NCBI GenBank assembly: GCA_002753735.1
Contig: PEAN01000032.1
Location: 1-42,950, forward strand
DNA from: Magnetococcales bacterium DCbin4
GTDB lineage: Bacteria; Pseudomonadota; Magnetococcia; Magnetococcales; UBA8363
Direction of reading: 5' to 3'
DNA: 42,950 nucleotides
The translations under genes were made by a program, and so were the position numbers. Shown here in pieces: positions 1 to 6,908 of the stretch (position 1 is the first letter of the stretch; each line of letters starts with the position of its first letter). The notes below the pieces were generated by a model, which was not told the DNA's origin, ran no database searches, and was given only the letters and a program-made list of their open reading frames with translations.

Positions 1-87
1 GGCGGAAACTTCACACTGCCGAATGTGCCTGATCCAAAAACTTTGCAGGGAGGTCAATCCTTCCCCATCCATTGCTTTCGTATCCAT
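1..87 (-). CDS. IS66-type accessory protein start (partial, runs off left edge)
   Basis: A reading frame on the minus strand starts with ATG at 87-85 and stays open for all 29 codons to the window edge. A strong ribosome site (AAGGAG on the minus strand, 99-94) sits six bases before the ATG. The visible peptide contains SFWIRHIRQCEVSA. This resembles the N-terminus of the small IS66-family accessory protein TnpA, whose members open with a W-x-x-H-x-x-x-C pattern. The IS66 assignment rests only on that short pattern from memory. The translation signal is clear. If correct, another insertion sequence lies just left of the window, next to the DUF3494 genes. Confidence 0.45.
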   Translation of the reverse strand, partial: MDTKAMDGEGLTSLQSFWIRHIRQCEVSA

Positions 88-168
88 ATCCTGCTCCTTG
101 ATGTTGGAAATCTTGGATCAGGATCGCAGATAGAAAAAACGATGGGAACCCTGGGGTTCGTTCGGCGC

Positions 169-966
169 TTACTTCTTATTCGTCTCAGGTTTGGCATTCG
201 TAGTCACCTCAGGCTTGGGAGTCGCACCCATCCCAGGCCTGGTCACCGTACTCATATCAAGAGTGACCGCAGTCTGCGCCAGCAGTGCGCCGTTGACCGT
301 TGCTCCAGAGTTCACAGCAATCATGGTTTGCGCAAGTATGTTGCCTTCAAAGTGCGAATGGGCTCCAAGAGACACCGCGCCGGCGACCGCCCAGAAGATA
401 TTTTTGGCTGAGGCGCCACCGACCAGTTTGACTTGCTTAGAGTTGGCCAGATCCAAGGTTTGCGCCACCTGGAAGATCCAGACATCGTCCGGGCCACCTG
501 AAAGCGTGACATCGGTGCTAATCAAAAGTCCCGAACTCCATTTGTAGATGCCTGGAGTGATGGTTCGACCGCCAATCTCTCCGCCACCCAGTTCAGTGGC
601 ATTGGGGGCGGGTCGTCCCGAAGCTTCCGTGTAGGCCCGTTCCATATCGAGTACAGCCGTGGTCAAAAAGCTGGGGTTATTATTCCTACAGGGTAGAGGC
701 CCAGCCTCAGTGACGGTGTAGACCTTCCCCACCACTTCAGCGCAGCTGAGAAGGAGAGCTGCACCAGTAATGGGGCTTGTGCCAACATCGCCAACAACAG
801 AGGATCGATAAACATTGGTGATTCCAGCTTTGCTCAAGATCGCAAAATTTCCAGCAGTGCCCAGATTGACTGGATTCGGACTATTGCCAGCGATGGCGTT
901 GGTACTCACAATCATAAAACCACCAAACATTGCCGCAAGTATTAACATCTTTGAATGCTTATTCAT
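169..966 (-). CDS. DUF3494 (ice-binding-like) secreted protein, copy 1
   Basis: A 265-residue protein with an N-terminal signal peptide (basic MNKHSK, hydrophobic stretch to about residue 26, cleavage near AIAG). The mature part follows the DUF3494 pattern: VNLGTAGNFAILSKAGITN, then VVGDVGTSPITG, then PGIYKWSSGLLIS, then DVWIFQVA, ending in a repetitive hydrophobic stretch (AVNSGATVNGALLAQTAVTL). This family forms a right-handed beta-solenoid; some members bind ice, others are surface or adhesion proteins of unknown role. The C-terminal tail is rich in Pro, Thr, Lys and Asn. It is a close paralogue of the gene at 1173-2009 in the same orientation, so the pair is a tandem duplication. No good ribosome site is visible before the ATG. 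Ice binding itself cannot be claimed from sequence alone. Confidence 0.85.
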   Translation of the reverse strand: MNKHSKMLILAAMFGGFMIVSTNAIAGNSPNPVNLGTAGNFAILSKAGITNVYRSSVVGDVGTSPITGAALLLSCAEVVGKVYTVTEAGPLPCRNNNPSFLTTAVLDMERAYTEASGRPAPNATELGGGEIGGRTITPGIYKWSSGLLISTDVTLSGGPDDVWIFQVAQTLDLANSKQVKLVGGASAKNIFWAVAGAVSLGAHSHFEGNILAQTMIAVNSGATVNGALLAQTAVTLDMSTVTRPGMGATPKPEVTTNAKPETNKK

Positions 967-1140
967 AACTTAAGTTCATTATATCGAATGCGCTTGATAA
1001 TGGCCCGGTTGACGGTCGGGTGATTTACCACGACGGCCATGGACAGTAATTTGGCTGGAGAGTAGGGCTTTAGTCGCGATGTGCTACAATTGTGACCTTG
1101 GCCCTAAACTTCAGAGGATTATTTTTTGCTAGTTGTCAGT

Positions 1141-1176
1141 GTGGGTGAAGCCCACGTGAGAAGAATGCTTCTTCAC
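1141..1176. other. Two adjacent hairpins at the 3' end of DUF3494 copy 2
   Basis: GTGGG-TGAAG-CCCAC (1141-1155) is followed directly by a second stem, GTGAGAAG pairing with CTTCTTCAC with one bulge (1156-1176). The second stem overlaps the stop codon of the gene ending at 1173. There is no clean T-run on either side, so this may be an mRNA 3'-end structure rather than a classical terminator. Confidence 0.35.
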
Positions 1177-2009
1177 TCAGAAGACCGGGTATTCTTATTC
1201 GTCTCAGGCTCGGCATTCGTATTCGCCTCAGGCTTGGCATTCGTCTTCATCTCAGACTTAGAATTCGAACCCATCTCAGGCTTGGTCACCGTAGCCATCT
1301 GAAGAGTGACCGCAGTTTGCGCAAACAGTGAGCCGTTGACCGTTGCGCCAGTGTTCACGGCGATCAGGGTTTGCGCGAGGATATTGCCTTCAAAGTGCGA
1401 ATGGGTTCCAAGAGTCGCCGTGCCAGCGACCGCCCAGAAGACGTTTTTGGCCAAGGCTCCGCCGACCAGATTTACTTGTGTAGAATTGGCCTGAAAAAAG
1501 GTTCCAGCCACCTGAAAGATCCAGACATCGTCCGGTCCGCCAGAGAGCGTGACATCTTTGCTAATCAAAAGTCCCGAAGTCCATTTGTAGACGCCTGGAG
1601 CGAGGGTATGACCACCAATTTCTCCGTCACCATATTCACTGAAATTTGGTGCGGGACGTCCCGAAGCGTCCGAGTAGGCCCGTTCCATGTCGCTTACAGC
1701 CGAAACGAGAAAATTGGAGTCACTAATCCTACAGGGTAGCGGACCAGCATTATCAGCGGTGTATACCTTCCCCTTCACTTCATCGCAGGTGAGAAGGATG
1801 GCTGCACCGGTGATGGGACTCGTTCCAACATCGCCAACAACATTGGAACGAAAAACATCGGTGATCCCAGATTTGCTCAAAATCGCAAAATTTCCAGCCT
1901 TGCCCAGGTTGACTGGATTCGTATTTTCGCCGGCGACGGCATGGGTACTTGCGACCATGAAACTACCAAACATTGCCGCCAATACTAACATCTTTGAGTT
2001 TTTTTTCAT
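1173..2009 (-). CDS. DUF3494 (ice-binding-like) secreted protein, copy 2
   Basis: A 278-residue paralogue of the downstream gene at 169-966, with the same signal peptide, the same VVGDVGTSPITGAA block and the same solenoid end (AVNTGATVNGSLFAQTAVTL). The two differ most at the C-terminus: this copy has a longer tail with about four degenerate KPE/SE-x-x-TNA-type units (SEMKTNAKPEANTNAEPETNKN). The tail looks like a flexible linker or wall-spanning segment grown by short repeats. On the minus strand a GGAG lies about ten bases before the ATG. A hairpin overlaps the stop codon (1156-1176). Function is inferred from family only: a secreted beta-solenoid, possibly ice-binding or adhesive. Confidence 0.85.
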   Translation of the reverse strand: MKKNSKMLVLAAMFGSFMVASTHAVAGENTNPVNLGKAGNFAILSKSGITDVFRSNVVGDVGTSPITGAAILLTCDEVKGKVYTADNAGPLPCRISDSNFLVSAVSDMERAYSDASGRPAPNFSEYGDGEIGGHTLAPGVYKWTSGLLISKDVTLSGGPDDVWIFQVAGTFFQANSTQVNLVGGALAKNVFWAVAGTATLGTHSHFEGNILAQTLIAVNTGATVNGSLFAQTAVTLQMATVTKPEMGSNSKSEMKTNAKPEANTNAEPETNKNTRSSE

Positions 2010-2433
2010 AACATATCCACTCCATGAGGACGAGTTTCTCTGCCAAAGGCGGAGATTTACAGGCTTTTATTAGCATAAACCCAAAATGATTTACACTTTC
2101 ACAAGTTAAAATAACGCAACTATTAAGCCAGATGAAAAATTGTAAACACTGAAAGAGTAAAACCTTGATTACACTGGATAAAAATTAAGAATCGGGATTT
2201 TGGTCAACTGAATCACATGCAATCAAAATATATTTATTATAAGGTTGTACGGATTGTTTGGCTGAAATATTCTATTTAAATAATTGGTTACACCACTATT
2301 TGCTTCTAATCCAGAATAGATTTTTGTCACACCTCTATCTCTTTTTCTGAAGTTCCCCCGGTCATCTTCCAATAAGTACTTATTTTTAAGTTACTTGGAA
2401 AAATATCCACTGAATAATGTAGTCATGTAAATA
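2010..2433. other. AT-rich intergenic region upstream of the DUF3494 pair
   Basis: About 420 bases without a credible gene, clearly richer in A+T than the surroundings. It must hold the promoter of the minus-strand DUF3494 pair and ends at the left inverted repeat of the IS1-like element. No riboswitch or RNA gene was recognised. Confidence 0.4.
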
Positions 2434-3696
2434 TATGGTGGACCCCAAGAATGGGCACTGGGCTCCGACTGTTCTGATTGCCCTTGACCGATGTTAGCTG
2501 AGGCTGTAAATCAGCCTGATGAATATTAATGAAACCATCATTTGTCCGTCGTGCCGGCTTGTTGGTGCTGTTATCGACAAGCGGTACGCCACCGTGCATA
2601 ACGGGAATCGTTTATTGCTGCGCTGCCAAGCCTGCGGCGTCCGATTCTCCGAGACCCATGGGACGCCCATGGAGGATCTGAAATCACCGATCAGTAAGGT
2701 GTCGTTGGCCATCAGAATGCGCGACGAAGGTATGGGGTTGAGGGAAACGGGACGTGTCGTTGGTGCGCACAAGAATACGATCGCCGAGTGGGAGGAACGC
2801 TTTGCCGGTCAGAAAGAGACCCTGATGCTGTACGGTCTGTGCCATGAGTTTCTGCGTCTTTCCTTTGAAGGGGATGAACTGTACACGATCGTTGGCAAGC
2901 GCACGGATCCCAGCCAATCATCGGGTTGGACGTTCAATCATCATGGAGCGCGGCAGTCGATTTCTGGTGGATCAGCGTTGCGGCAAGAAAGACGGCAAAC
3001 TGTTCAAAGAAGTCATGAGGGGTGTGTGCCGGTTTGTCCGACAGACGGATGATTTTTCTTTCTTTTCAGACGGAGAACGTCGGTACGGACAGACCTTATT
3101 TGAACTGTGCTCGGAAGTTTTGAGAACCGGACAGAGAGGACGCCCTCGGCATGTACTGCCCAAAGGGGTCAAGATCAGAATCAAGAACAAAGGCAGCCAG
3201 AAGCACAAACGGGGACCGAAACGGCCCATGTACCAAGCCCCGCAACCCGAACATCCAGAAACCATGCAAGACATCCGTGATCAGGATCTCCATGCCAATC
3301 ATCTGGAGGGACAGAATGCCGCCACCCGTCGTCGCAGCAGTGCCTTTCGACGACGGACGAACACATACTCCAAGACGACGGAGGGATTGCAACGGACGTT
3401 GGATGTTCATTTGATCAACCACAACTTTGTTCGTCGTCATTGGACGACGGGCGAGGTGCCGGCTGTCAAATCGGGGCTTCAGAAGGCACCACTCACGGTG
3501 GAAGCGATCTTGCGGATGAGGAAAGCAGCTTGATCATGGAGGGAACCGGTGGAGGTGCCGGTCAGACCCACACCAAGTTGGTATCAGCGAACAATTGAAG
3601 CCCAGTGCCCAAGGTTTGTAAAACAGAAGACGGAATTGAGAGGAAAGTGTCGCTTAATTCTTCCGAAAAATTGTCCTTGCAGTGGGGTCCACCATA
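2434..3696 (+). mobile_element. IS1-like insertion sequence, complete ends
   Basis: The ends are a perfect 13-bp inverted repeat: TATGGTGGACCCC at 2434-2446 and GGGGTCCACCATA at 3684-3696. Between them is one transposase gene on the plus strand in two overlapping frames. The length is about 1.26 kb. No target-site duplication is visible next to the repeats: the left flank ends in GTAAATA and the right flank starts GTTTTGG. The right end abuts a truncated copy of an intergenic repeat whose other half is not found on the left side. That suggests an adjacent deletion or rearrangement after insertion. Confidence 0.7.
2519..3533 (+). pseudogene. IS1-family-like transposase, split by a +1 frame change
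   Basis: Two overlapping frames together make one transposase. Frame 1 (2519-3052) carries an N-terminal Cys-pair zinc finger (CPSCR near the start, CQACG later), a helix-turn-helix (LRETGRVVGAHKNTIAEW) and the first catalytic acidic residue in GDELYTIVGKR. Frame 2 (ending 3533) resumes with MERGSRFLVDQRCGKKDGK, contains SDGERRYGQ (second acidic residue) and ends with the IS1-type block NHLEGQNAATRRRSSAFRR followed by TNTYSKT. The switch falls near 2933-2945, between SGWTFN and IMERGSRF, and needs one base to be skipped. Classic IS1 uses a -1 shift on an A-rich slippery site; nothing like that is seen here, so a disabling one-base indel is more likely than programmed frameshifting. The rest of the gene looks undamaged. 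Confidence 0.7.
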
Positions 3697-3858
3697 GTTT
3701 TGGATTTCCCGTGCCCGAAGGGCATCATGTTGCCTTGAGGAATAGATTGCCGTTCGGACTCCAAATTTTTCGAAGAGCAAAAAGCATCATTCCATGACCG
3801 CACGTAGAATCAAAACCGTGGGAGCGATCTCGCAAGACCCCTTTTTTCCCTGGATCAT
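3697..3858. repeat. MITE-like intergenic element, copy A (left-truncated)
   Basis: The right end (about 3817-3858) is the reverse complement, with few changes, of the left end of the element at 6697-6883: ATGATC, an A-rich stretch, GGGGTCT, then GGTTTTGATT. The part next to the IS (3698-3732) contains CCCGAAGGGCATCATGTTG, shared exactly with the copy at 20873-20953. The left terminal repeat is missing and is replaced by the IS1-like right end. Confidence 0.55.
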
Positions 3859-3941
3859 CTTCTTGGTGGAAAAACGGGTTGGAGAATGATAATAAAGGAA
3901 GTCGGGAAATTGGCCATCACTTCGTTGGCGAGGGAGGATTC

Positions 3942-4784
3942 ATGGGCAACACGGACAAAACGGCAGCCGCTTCAAAAGATTCCTACAATGCCACCGTCAT
4001 CCAAAGAGTCAACATCACCCCGCGACTTTCCATTTTCCGGATACGTCCCGATGAAGACTTCAAATTTTCCGCTGGACAATTCACCGTCCTGGGCCTCACC
4101 CATGCCGCCCCGCGTCTTCCCGATGCCGATGCCGAAGAACCCGATCCCACCCGGCAGGCACGTCTGATCCGACGTGCCTATTCCATCAGCTCTGGCAGTC
4201 AGGAACAGGAATTCGTTGAATTTTTCATCTCCCTGATCGGGAGTGGTCAGTTGACACCGCGCCTTTTCTGTCTCAAGGTTGGCGACCGGCTCTTCATGGG
4301 AACCAAGGCAACCGGGGTGTTTACCCTGGATCGGGTTGCCAGCGACAAACAGCTTCTCCTCATCGGTACCGGTACCGGACTGGCTCCCTACATGAGCATG
4401 GTCCGAACCCTGGCGCTGGGTGAGGGCTGCCCCGTCCGTCCAATGGTGGTACTGCATGGAGCGCGCTATTCCTGGGATCTGGGTTATCGGGCTGAACTGG
4501 AATCCCTGGGACGCGCCTGCGGTGGATTTCGTTATCTTCCGGTCATCACCCGTCCGCAGGACGATCCTTCATGGAATGGATTGACCGGACGTCTGGACCG
4601 GATTCTGGACCTGCCTGAATTGTCCAAACAGATTGGTTTTTCCTTGAACCCCCAGTCCTGTCATGTCTTCCTCTGTGGCAATCCCGAAATGGTGGAGGGC
4701 GTGGCCACCCTCCTTCAGGGACGGGGATTCGATCCGGGTTCGCGCAAGGAACCCGGAAATCTGCATATGGAAAAATATTGGTGA
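3942..4784 (+). CDS. fpr: Ferredoxin--NADP reductase
   Basis: Flavoprotein that moves electrons between NADPH and ferredoxin or flavodoxin in the cytoplasm. I chose the ATG at 3942 because AGGGAGG lies at 3931-3937; an upstream in-frame ATG at 3879 lacks a ribosome site. The product is 280 residues, the usual bacterial Fpr size. The FAD-binding signature RAYSISS is at about residues 78-84, the NADP-binding GTGTGLAP at about 142-149, and LCGNPEMV marks the second nucleotide-binding loop. It ends in an aromatic residue (EKYW), as expected for a FAD-stacking C-terminus. There is a proline/acid-rich insertion (DADAEEPDP) before the FAD motif. It is followed at 59 bases by a ferritin-like protein and then a peroxiredoxin, so a redox or oxidative-stress role is likely. 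Confidence 0.85.
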   Translation: MGNTDKTAAASKDSYNATVIQRVNITPRLSIFRIRPDEDFKFSAGQFTVLGLTHAAPRLPDADAEEPDPTRQARLIRRAYSISSGSQEQEFVEFFISLIGSGQLTPRLFCLKVGDRLFMGTKATGVFTLDRVASDKQLLLIGTGTGLAPYMSMVRTLALGEGCPVRPMVVLHGARYSWDLGYRAELESLGRACGGFRYLPVITRPQDDPSWNGLTGRLDRILDLPELSKQIGFSLNPQSCHVFLCGNPEMVEGVATLLQGRGFDPGSRKEPGNLHMEKYW

Positions 4785-4843
4785 TCCTCATGACCCCCTA
4801 AGCGATTCAGGGGTCATCAAACCCATCATTTCAAGGAGAGAAC

Positions 4844-5302
4844 ATGTCGGAAGTCAAAACCTTTGAAGATGCCATCCGCTTCGCCATCAGACACGAAGAG
4901 GAAGAGGCCAGGTTCTATGAAGGGATGGCGGGACGTTCCCGTAGCGAGGATCAAAAACAAGCCATGCTCGCCCATGCCGCCGAGGAATATGATCATAAAC
5001 GGCGCCTGGAATCGATCCTTGCCAATGGCCGTCTGCCCGTTTCCACCCGCATCGTCGCCGATGCCGACATGAAAATCGCAGAAATGCTGACCGTCGAAGA
5101 TCGCGGCGGTCATATCGGATATGAGGATGCCCTGATCCTGGCTGCCAAACGGGAAAAACAAGCCTCCCGGTTCTATCGCCTCCTGGCCGATACCACCTCG
5201 GCTCCGGAACTGGCCGAAATTTTTTCCTTCCTGGCGGAACAAGAAGCCAAACATGGCAAACAGATCGAGCAAAAATATGACGATGCCCAACGCGAAGGAT
5301 GA
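4844..5302 (+). CDS. Ferritin-like diiron protein (rubrerythrin-type, no rubredoxin domain)
   Basis: A 152-residue all-helical protein with the four-helix ferritin-like metal pattern. It has EEEEARFYEGMA (about residues 17-28), EEYDHKRRLE (about 45-54), KREKQASRFYRLL (about 103-115) and AEQEAKHGKQIE (about 130-141), which supply the Glu and ExxH ligands of a diiron site. The C-terminal rubredoxin domain of classical rubrerythrin is absent. Family members reduce peroxide or bind iron. A good ribosome site (AAGGAGAG) sits just before the ATG. It lies between fpr and a peroxiredoxin gene. The likely role is peroxide detoxification with electrons from the neighbouring reductase; that partnership is inference. 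Confidence 0.8.
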   Translation: MSEVKTFEDAIRFAIRHEEEEARFYEGMAGRSRSEDQKQAMLAHAAEEYDHKRRLESILANGRLPVSTRIVADADMKIAEMLTVEDRGGHIGYEDALILAAKREKQASRFYRLLADTTSAPELAEIFSFLAEQEAKHGKQIEQKYDDAQREG

Positions 5303-5360
5303 TCTTCGTCAAATGCGCTCGATGGTCTTGACCAGATTGCCTTGAATCGGAGGGGGTGCC

Positions 5361-5837
5361 ATGAGGCTGAAGGTGGGTGATGCCATTACCGATATGATCC
5401 TTCCCGACCAGGACGGCCAAGGGGTGGCATTGTCGTCCTTGCCGGGACCCAATGGCGCGGTGATCTATTTCTACCCCAGGGACAGCACCCCGGGTTGCAC
5501 CCAGGAGGCGAAAGATTTTCAATGCCTGGCCGCCGAGTTTGCCGGTTTGGGGATCAATATCGTGGGGGTTTCCAAGGATGGCCCCGCCTCGCACGTCAAG
5601 TTCCGCACCAATCAAGGGCTGGAATTCACCCTGTTGAGTGATCGGGAAGGATTGATGTGTGAACAGTTCGGGGTATGGCGCGAGAAAAAAAGTTTCGGCA
5701 AGACCAGCATGGGCGTGGTCCGCTCCACGTTCATCGTCGATACGGGAGGGGTCATCCGCAAAATTTATGACAACGTCAAGGTCAAGGGGCATGCTGCGGC
5801 GGTCCTGGCCGATTGCCGTACCCTTTTTGGTGAATGA
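5361..5837 (+). CDS. bcp: Thiol peroxidase, Bcp/PrxQ-type peroxiredoxin
   Basis: A 158-residue thioredoxin-fold peroxidase that reduces hydrogen and organic peroxides in the cytoplasm. The peroxidatic cysteine is C46 in the family motif YPRDSTPGCTQEA. In typical two-cysteine Bcp proteins a resolving cysteine follows five residues later; here that position is K51, and the nearest other cysteine is C55. The enzyme may therefore work as a one-cysteine type or use C55. A GGAGG ribosome site precedes the ATG. The stop overlaps the first possible start of the next gene, although that gene more likely begins at 5882. Confidence 0.9.
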   Translation: MRLKVGDAITDMILPDQDGQGVALSSLPGPNGAVIYFYPRDSTPGCTQEAKDFQCLAAEFAGLGINIVGVSKDGPASHVKFRTNQGLEFTLLSDREGLMCEQFGVWREKKSFGKTSMGVVRSTFIVDTGGVIRKIYDNVKVKGHAAAVLADCRTLFGE

Positions 5838-5881
5838 CCGATCCAGTACCGGTGTCCCGGGGCTGTGTCTGGAGGCTCGTC

Positions 5882-6670
5882 ATGAAATTCAAGGGCCATT
5901 ACGATCTCATGGGGGTGGGAGAACCTGTTCTGTGTCTGTCTGGTTTCGCCAGCGGCAATTGGATATTCTCCCGCCTCATTGAACCGATGTCTGACCGGTT
6001 TCAGTTCATCCTGCCGGACAATCGCGGCATGGGCCGTTCCCCCAAGGTGGATCAGGGGTATACGTTGGATGACCTGGCCGATGATGCGTTGGCTCTGATG
6101 GATGACCTGAAGATTGAACGGTTTGCAGTCATCGGATTGAGCATGGGAGGGTTTATCGCCCAGTTGTTGGCACTCAAGGCGCCAGAACGGGTACGGGCGA
6201 TGGTGTTGATGTGTACCACCTCGGGAGGGCCGGTCTATCGTCAAACCTTTCCATCACTGACGGAACAACAGGTACGGGCGATCTATGCCCTGGAACCTTT
6301 GGCCAGGGTGACGGCAGCCTTGTCTGAAACATTGTGTCCCTTGCTCAAGACCCGGTATCCTGAAGTGTATCAGGAGGTCGTTGATCAACGGGTTGCGGAT
6401 CCGACCGATCCGGAGCAGGTGATGCATCAGTTCTTTGCGGTGGAAGCCTTCATGAAGGATCCCCTGCCATTGGATCGAATCGTCTGCCCGGTATTGATCC
6501 TGACGGCGGACCAGGATCGATTGGTTCCATTGGCCAATGCCCTGCGCCTGGCTCAGGATCTTCCGCATGCCAGGGTGGTCACCGTCACTGAAGCAGATCA
6601 TCTGTTCTTCCTGGAGAAAATTCCTGAAACCAGTGCGACAATCACACATTTTCTCAACAACACCGATTGA
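5882..6670 (+). CDS. Alpha/beta hydrolase
   Basis: Alpha/beta-hydrolase fold enzyme of unknown substrate. I prefer the ATG at 5882 (262 residues) because GGAGG lies at 5871-5875. The in-frame ATG at 5834, overlapping the bcp stop, would add 16 residues with no conserved character. The catalytic triad is visible: nucleophile Ser in GLSMGG, Asp in TADQDRLVP and His in TEADHLFF, all in the expected order. The oxyanion-hole loop is LSGFASGNW and the RG in DNRGMGRSP is typical of the family. It probably lies in one transcript with bcp. Esterases, peroxidases without cofactor and C-C hydrolases share this pattern, so no substrate is assigned. Confidence 0.8.
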   Translation: MKFKGHYDLMGVGEPVLCLSGFASGNWIFSRLIEPMSDRFQFILPDNRGMGRSPKVDQGYTLDDLADDALALMDDLKIERFAVIGLSMGGFIAQLLALKAPERVRAMVLMCTTSGGPVYRQTFPSLTEQQVRAIYALEPLARVTAALSETLCPLLKTRYPEVYQEVVDQRVADPTDPEQVMHQFFAVEAFMKDPLPLDRIVCPVLILTADQDRLVPLANALRLAQDLPHARVVTVTEADHLFFLEKIPETSATITHFLNNTD

Positions 6671-6696
6671 GTCTGGAGAACGGTTCGGAAGAAACC

Positions 6697-6883
6697 ATGA
6701 TCAAGAAAAACAAGGGGTCTGGGGGATTGCCCCCAGGGTTTTGATTTTGGTTTCACATCCCTCACAGAGGGCGGGGGGCAAAGCACCCGGGCTTAACTTA
6801 AGCGTCTTTCACCCCCCCCCGTAGCGCAATCAACACCAAAATCCCGGGGGAAATCCCTCAGACCCTTTTTTTTTCTTGATCAT
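6697..6883. repeat. MITE-like intergenic element, copy B (both ends present)
   Basis: Both ends are long, imperfect inverted repeats of about 50 bp. The left end (6697-6750) reads ATGATCAAGAAAAAC, then AAGGGGTCTGGGGGATT, then GCCCCCAGGGTTTTGATTTT. The right end (6832-6883) is its near reverse complement, ending TTTTCTTGATCAT. The left arm also folds on itself (CTGGGGG-ATTG-CCCCCAG). The middle holds a C9 run (6812-6820). It has no coding capacity and could form one long hairpin in RNA. It fills the gap between the hydrolase and the acyl-CoA ligase. Confidence 0.65.
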
Positions 6884-6908
6884 CATTTCTTTTGACCTGG
6901 GATGCTCC

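Noticed and set aside
25-547. Plus-strand frames opposite DUF3494 copy 1
   Set aside because: They are shadows of the minus-strand gene, which has a signal peptide and a family match.
2018-2060. Hammerhead ribozyme
   Set aside because: A GAGGACGAG-like stretch recalls part of the hammerhead core, but the CUGAUGA and GAAAC elements are not both present and the stems do not form.
3096-3440. Minus-strand frames inside the IS1-like element
   Set aside because: They lie opposite the transposase, with no ribosome site or recognisable product.
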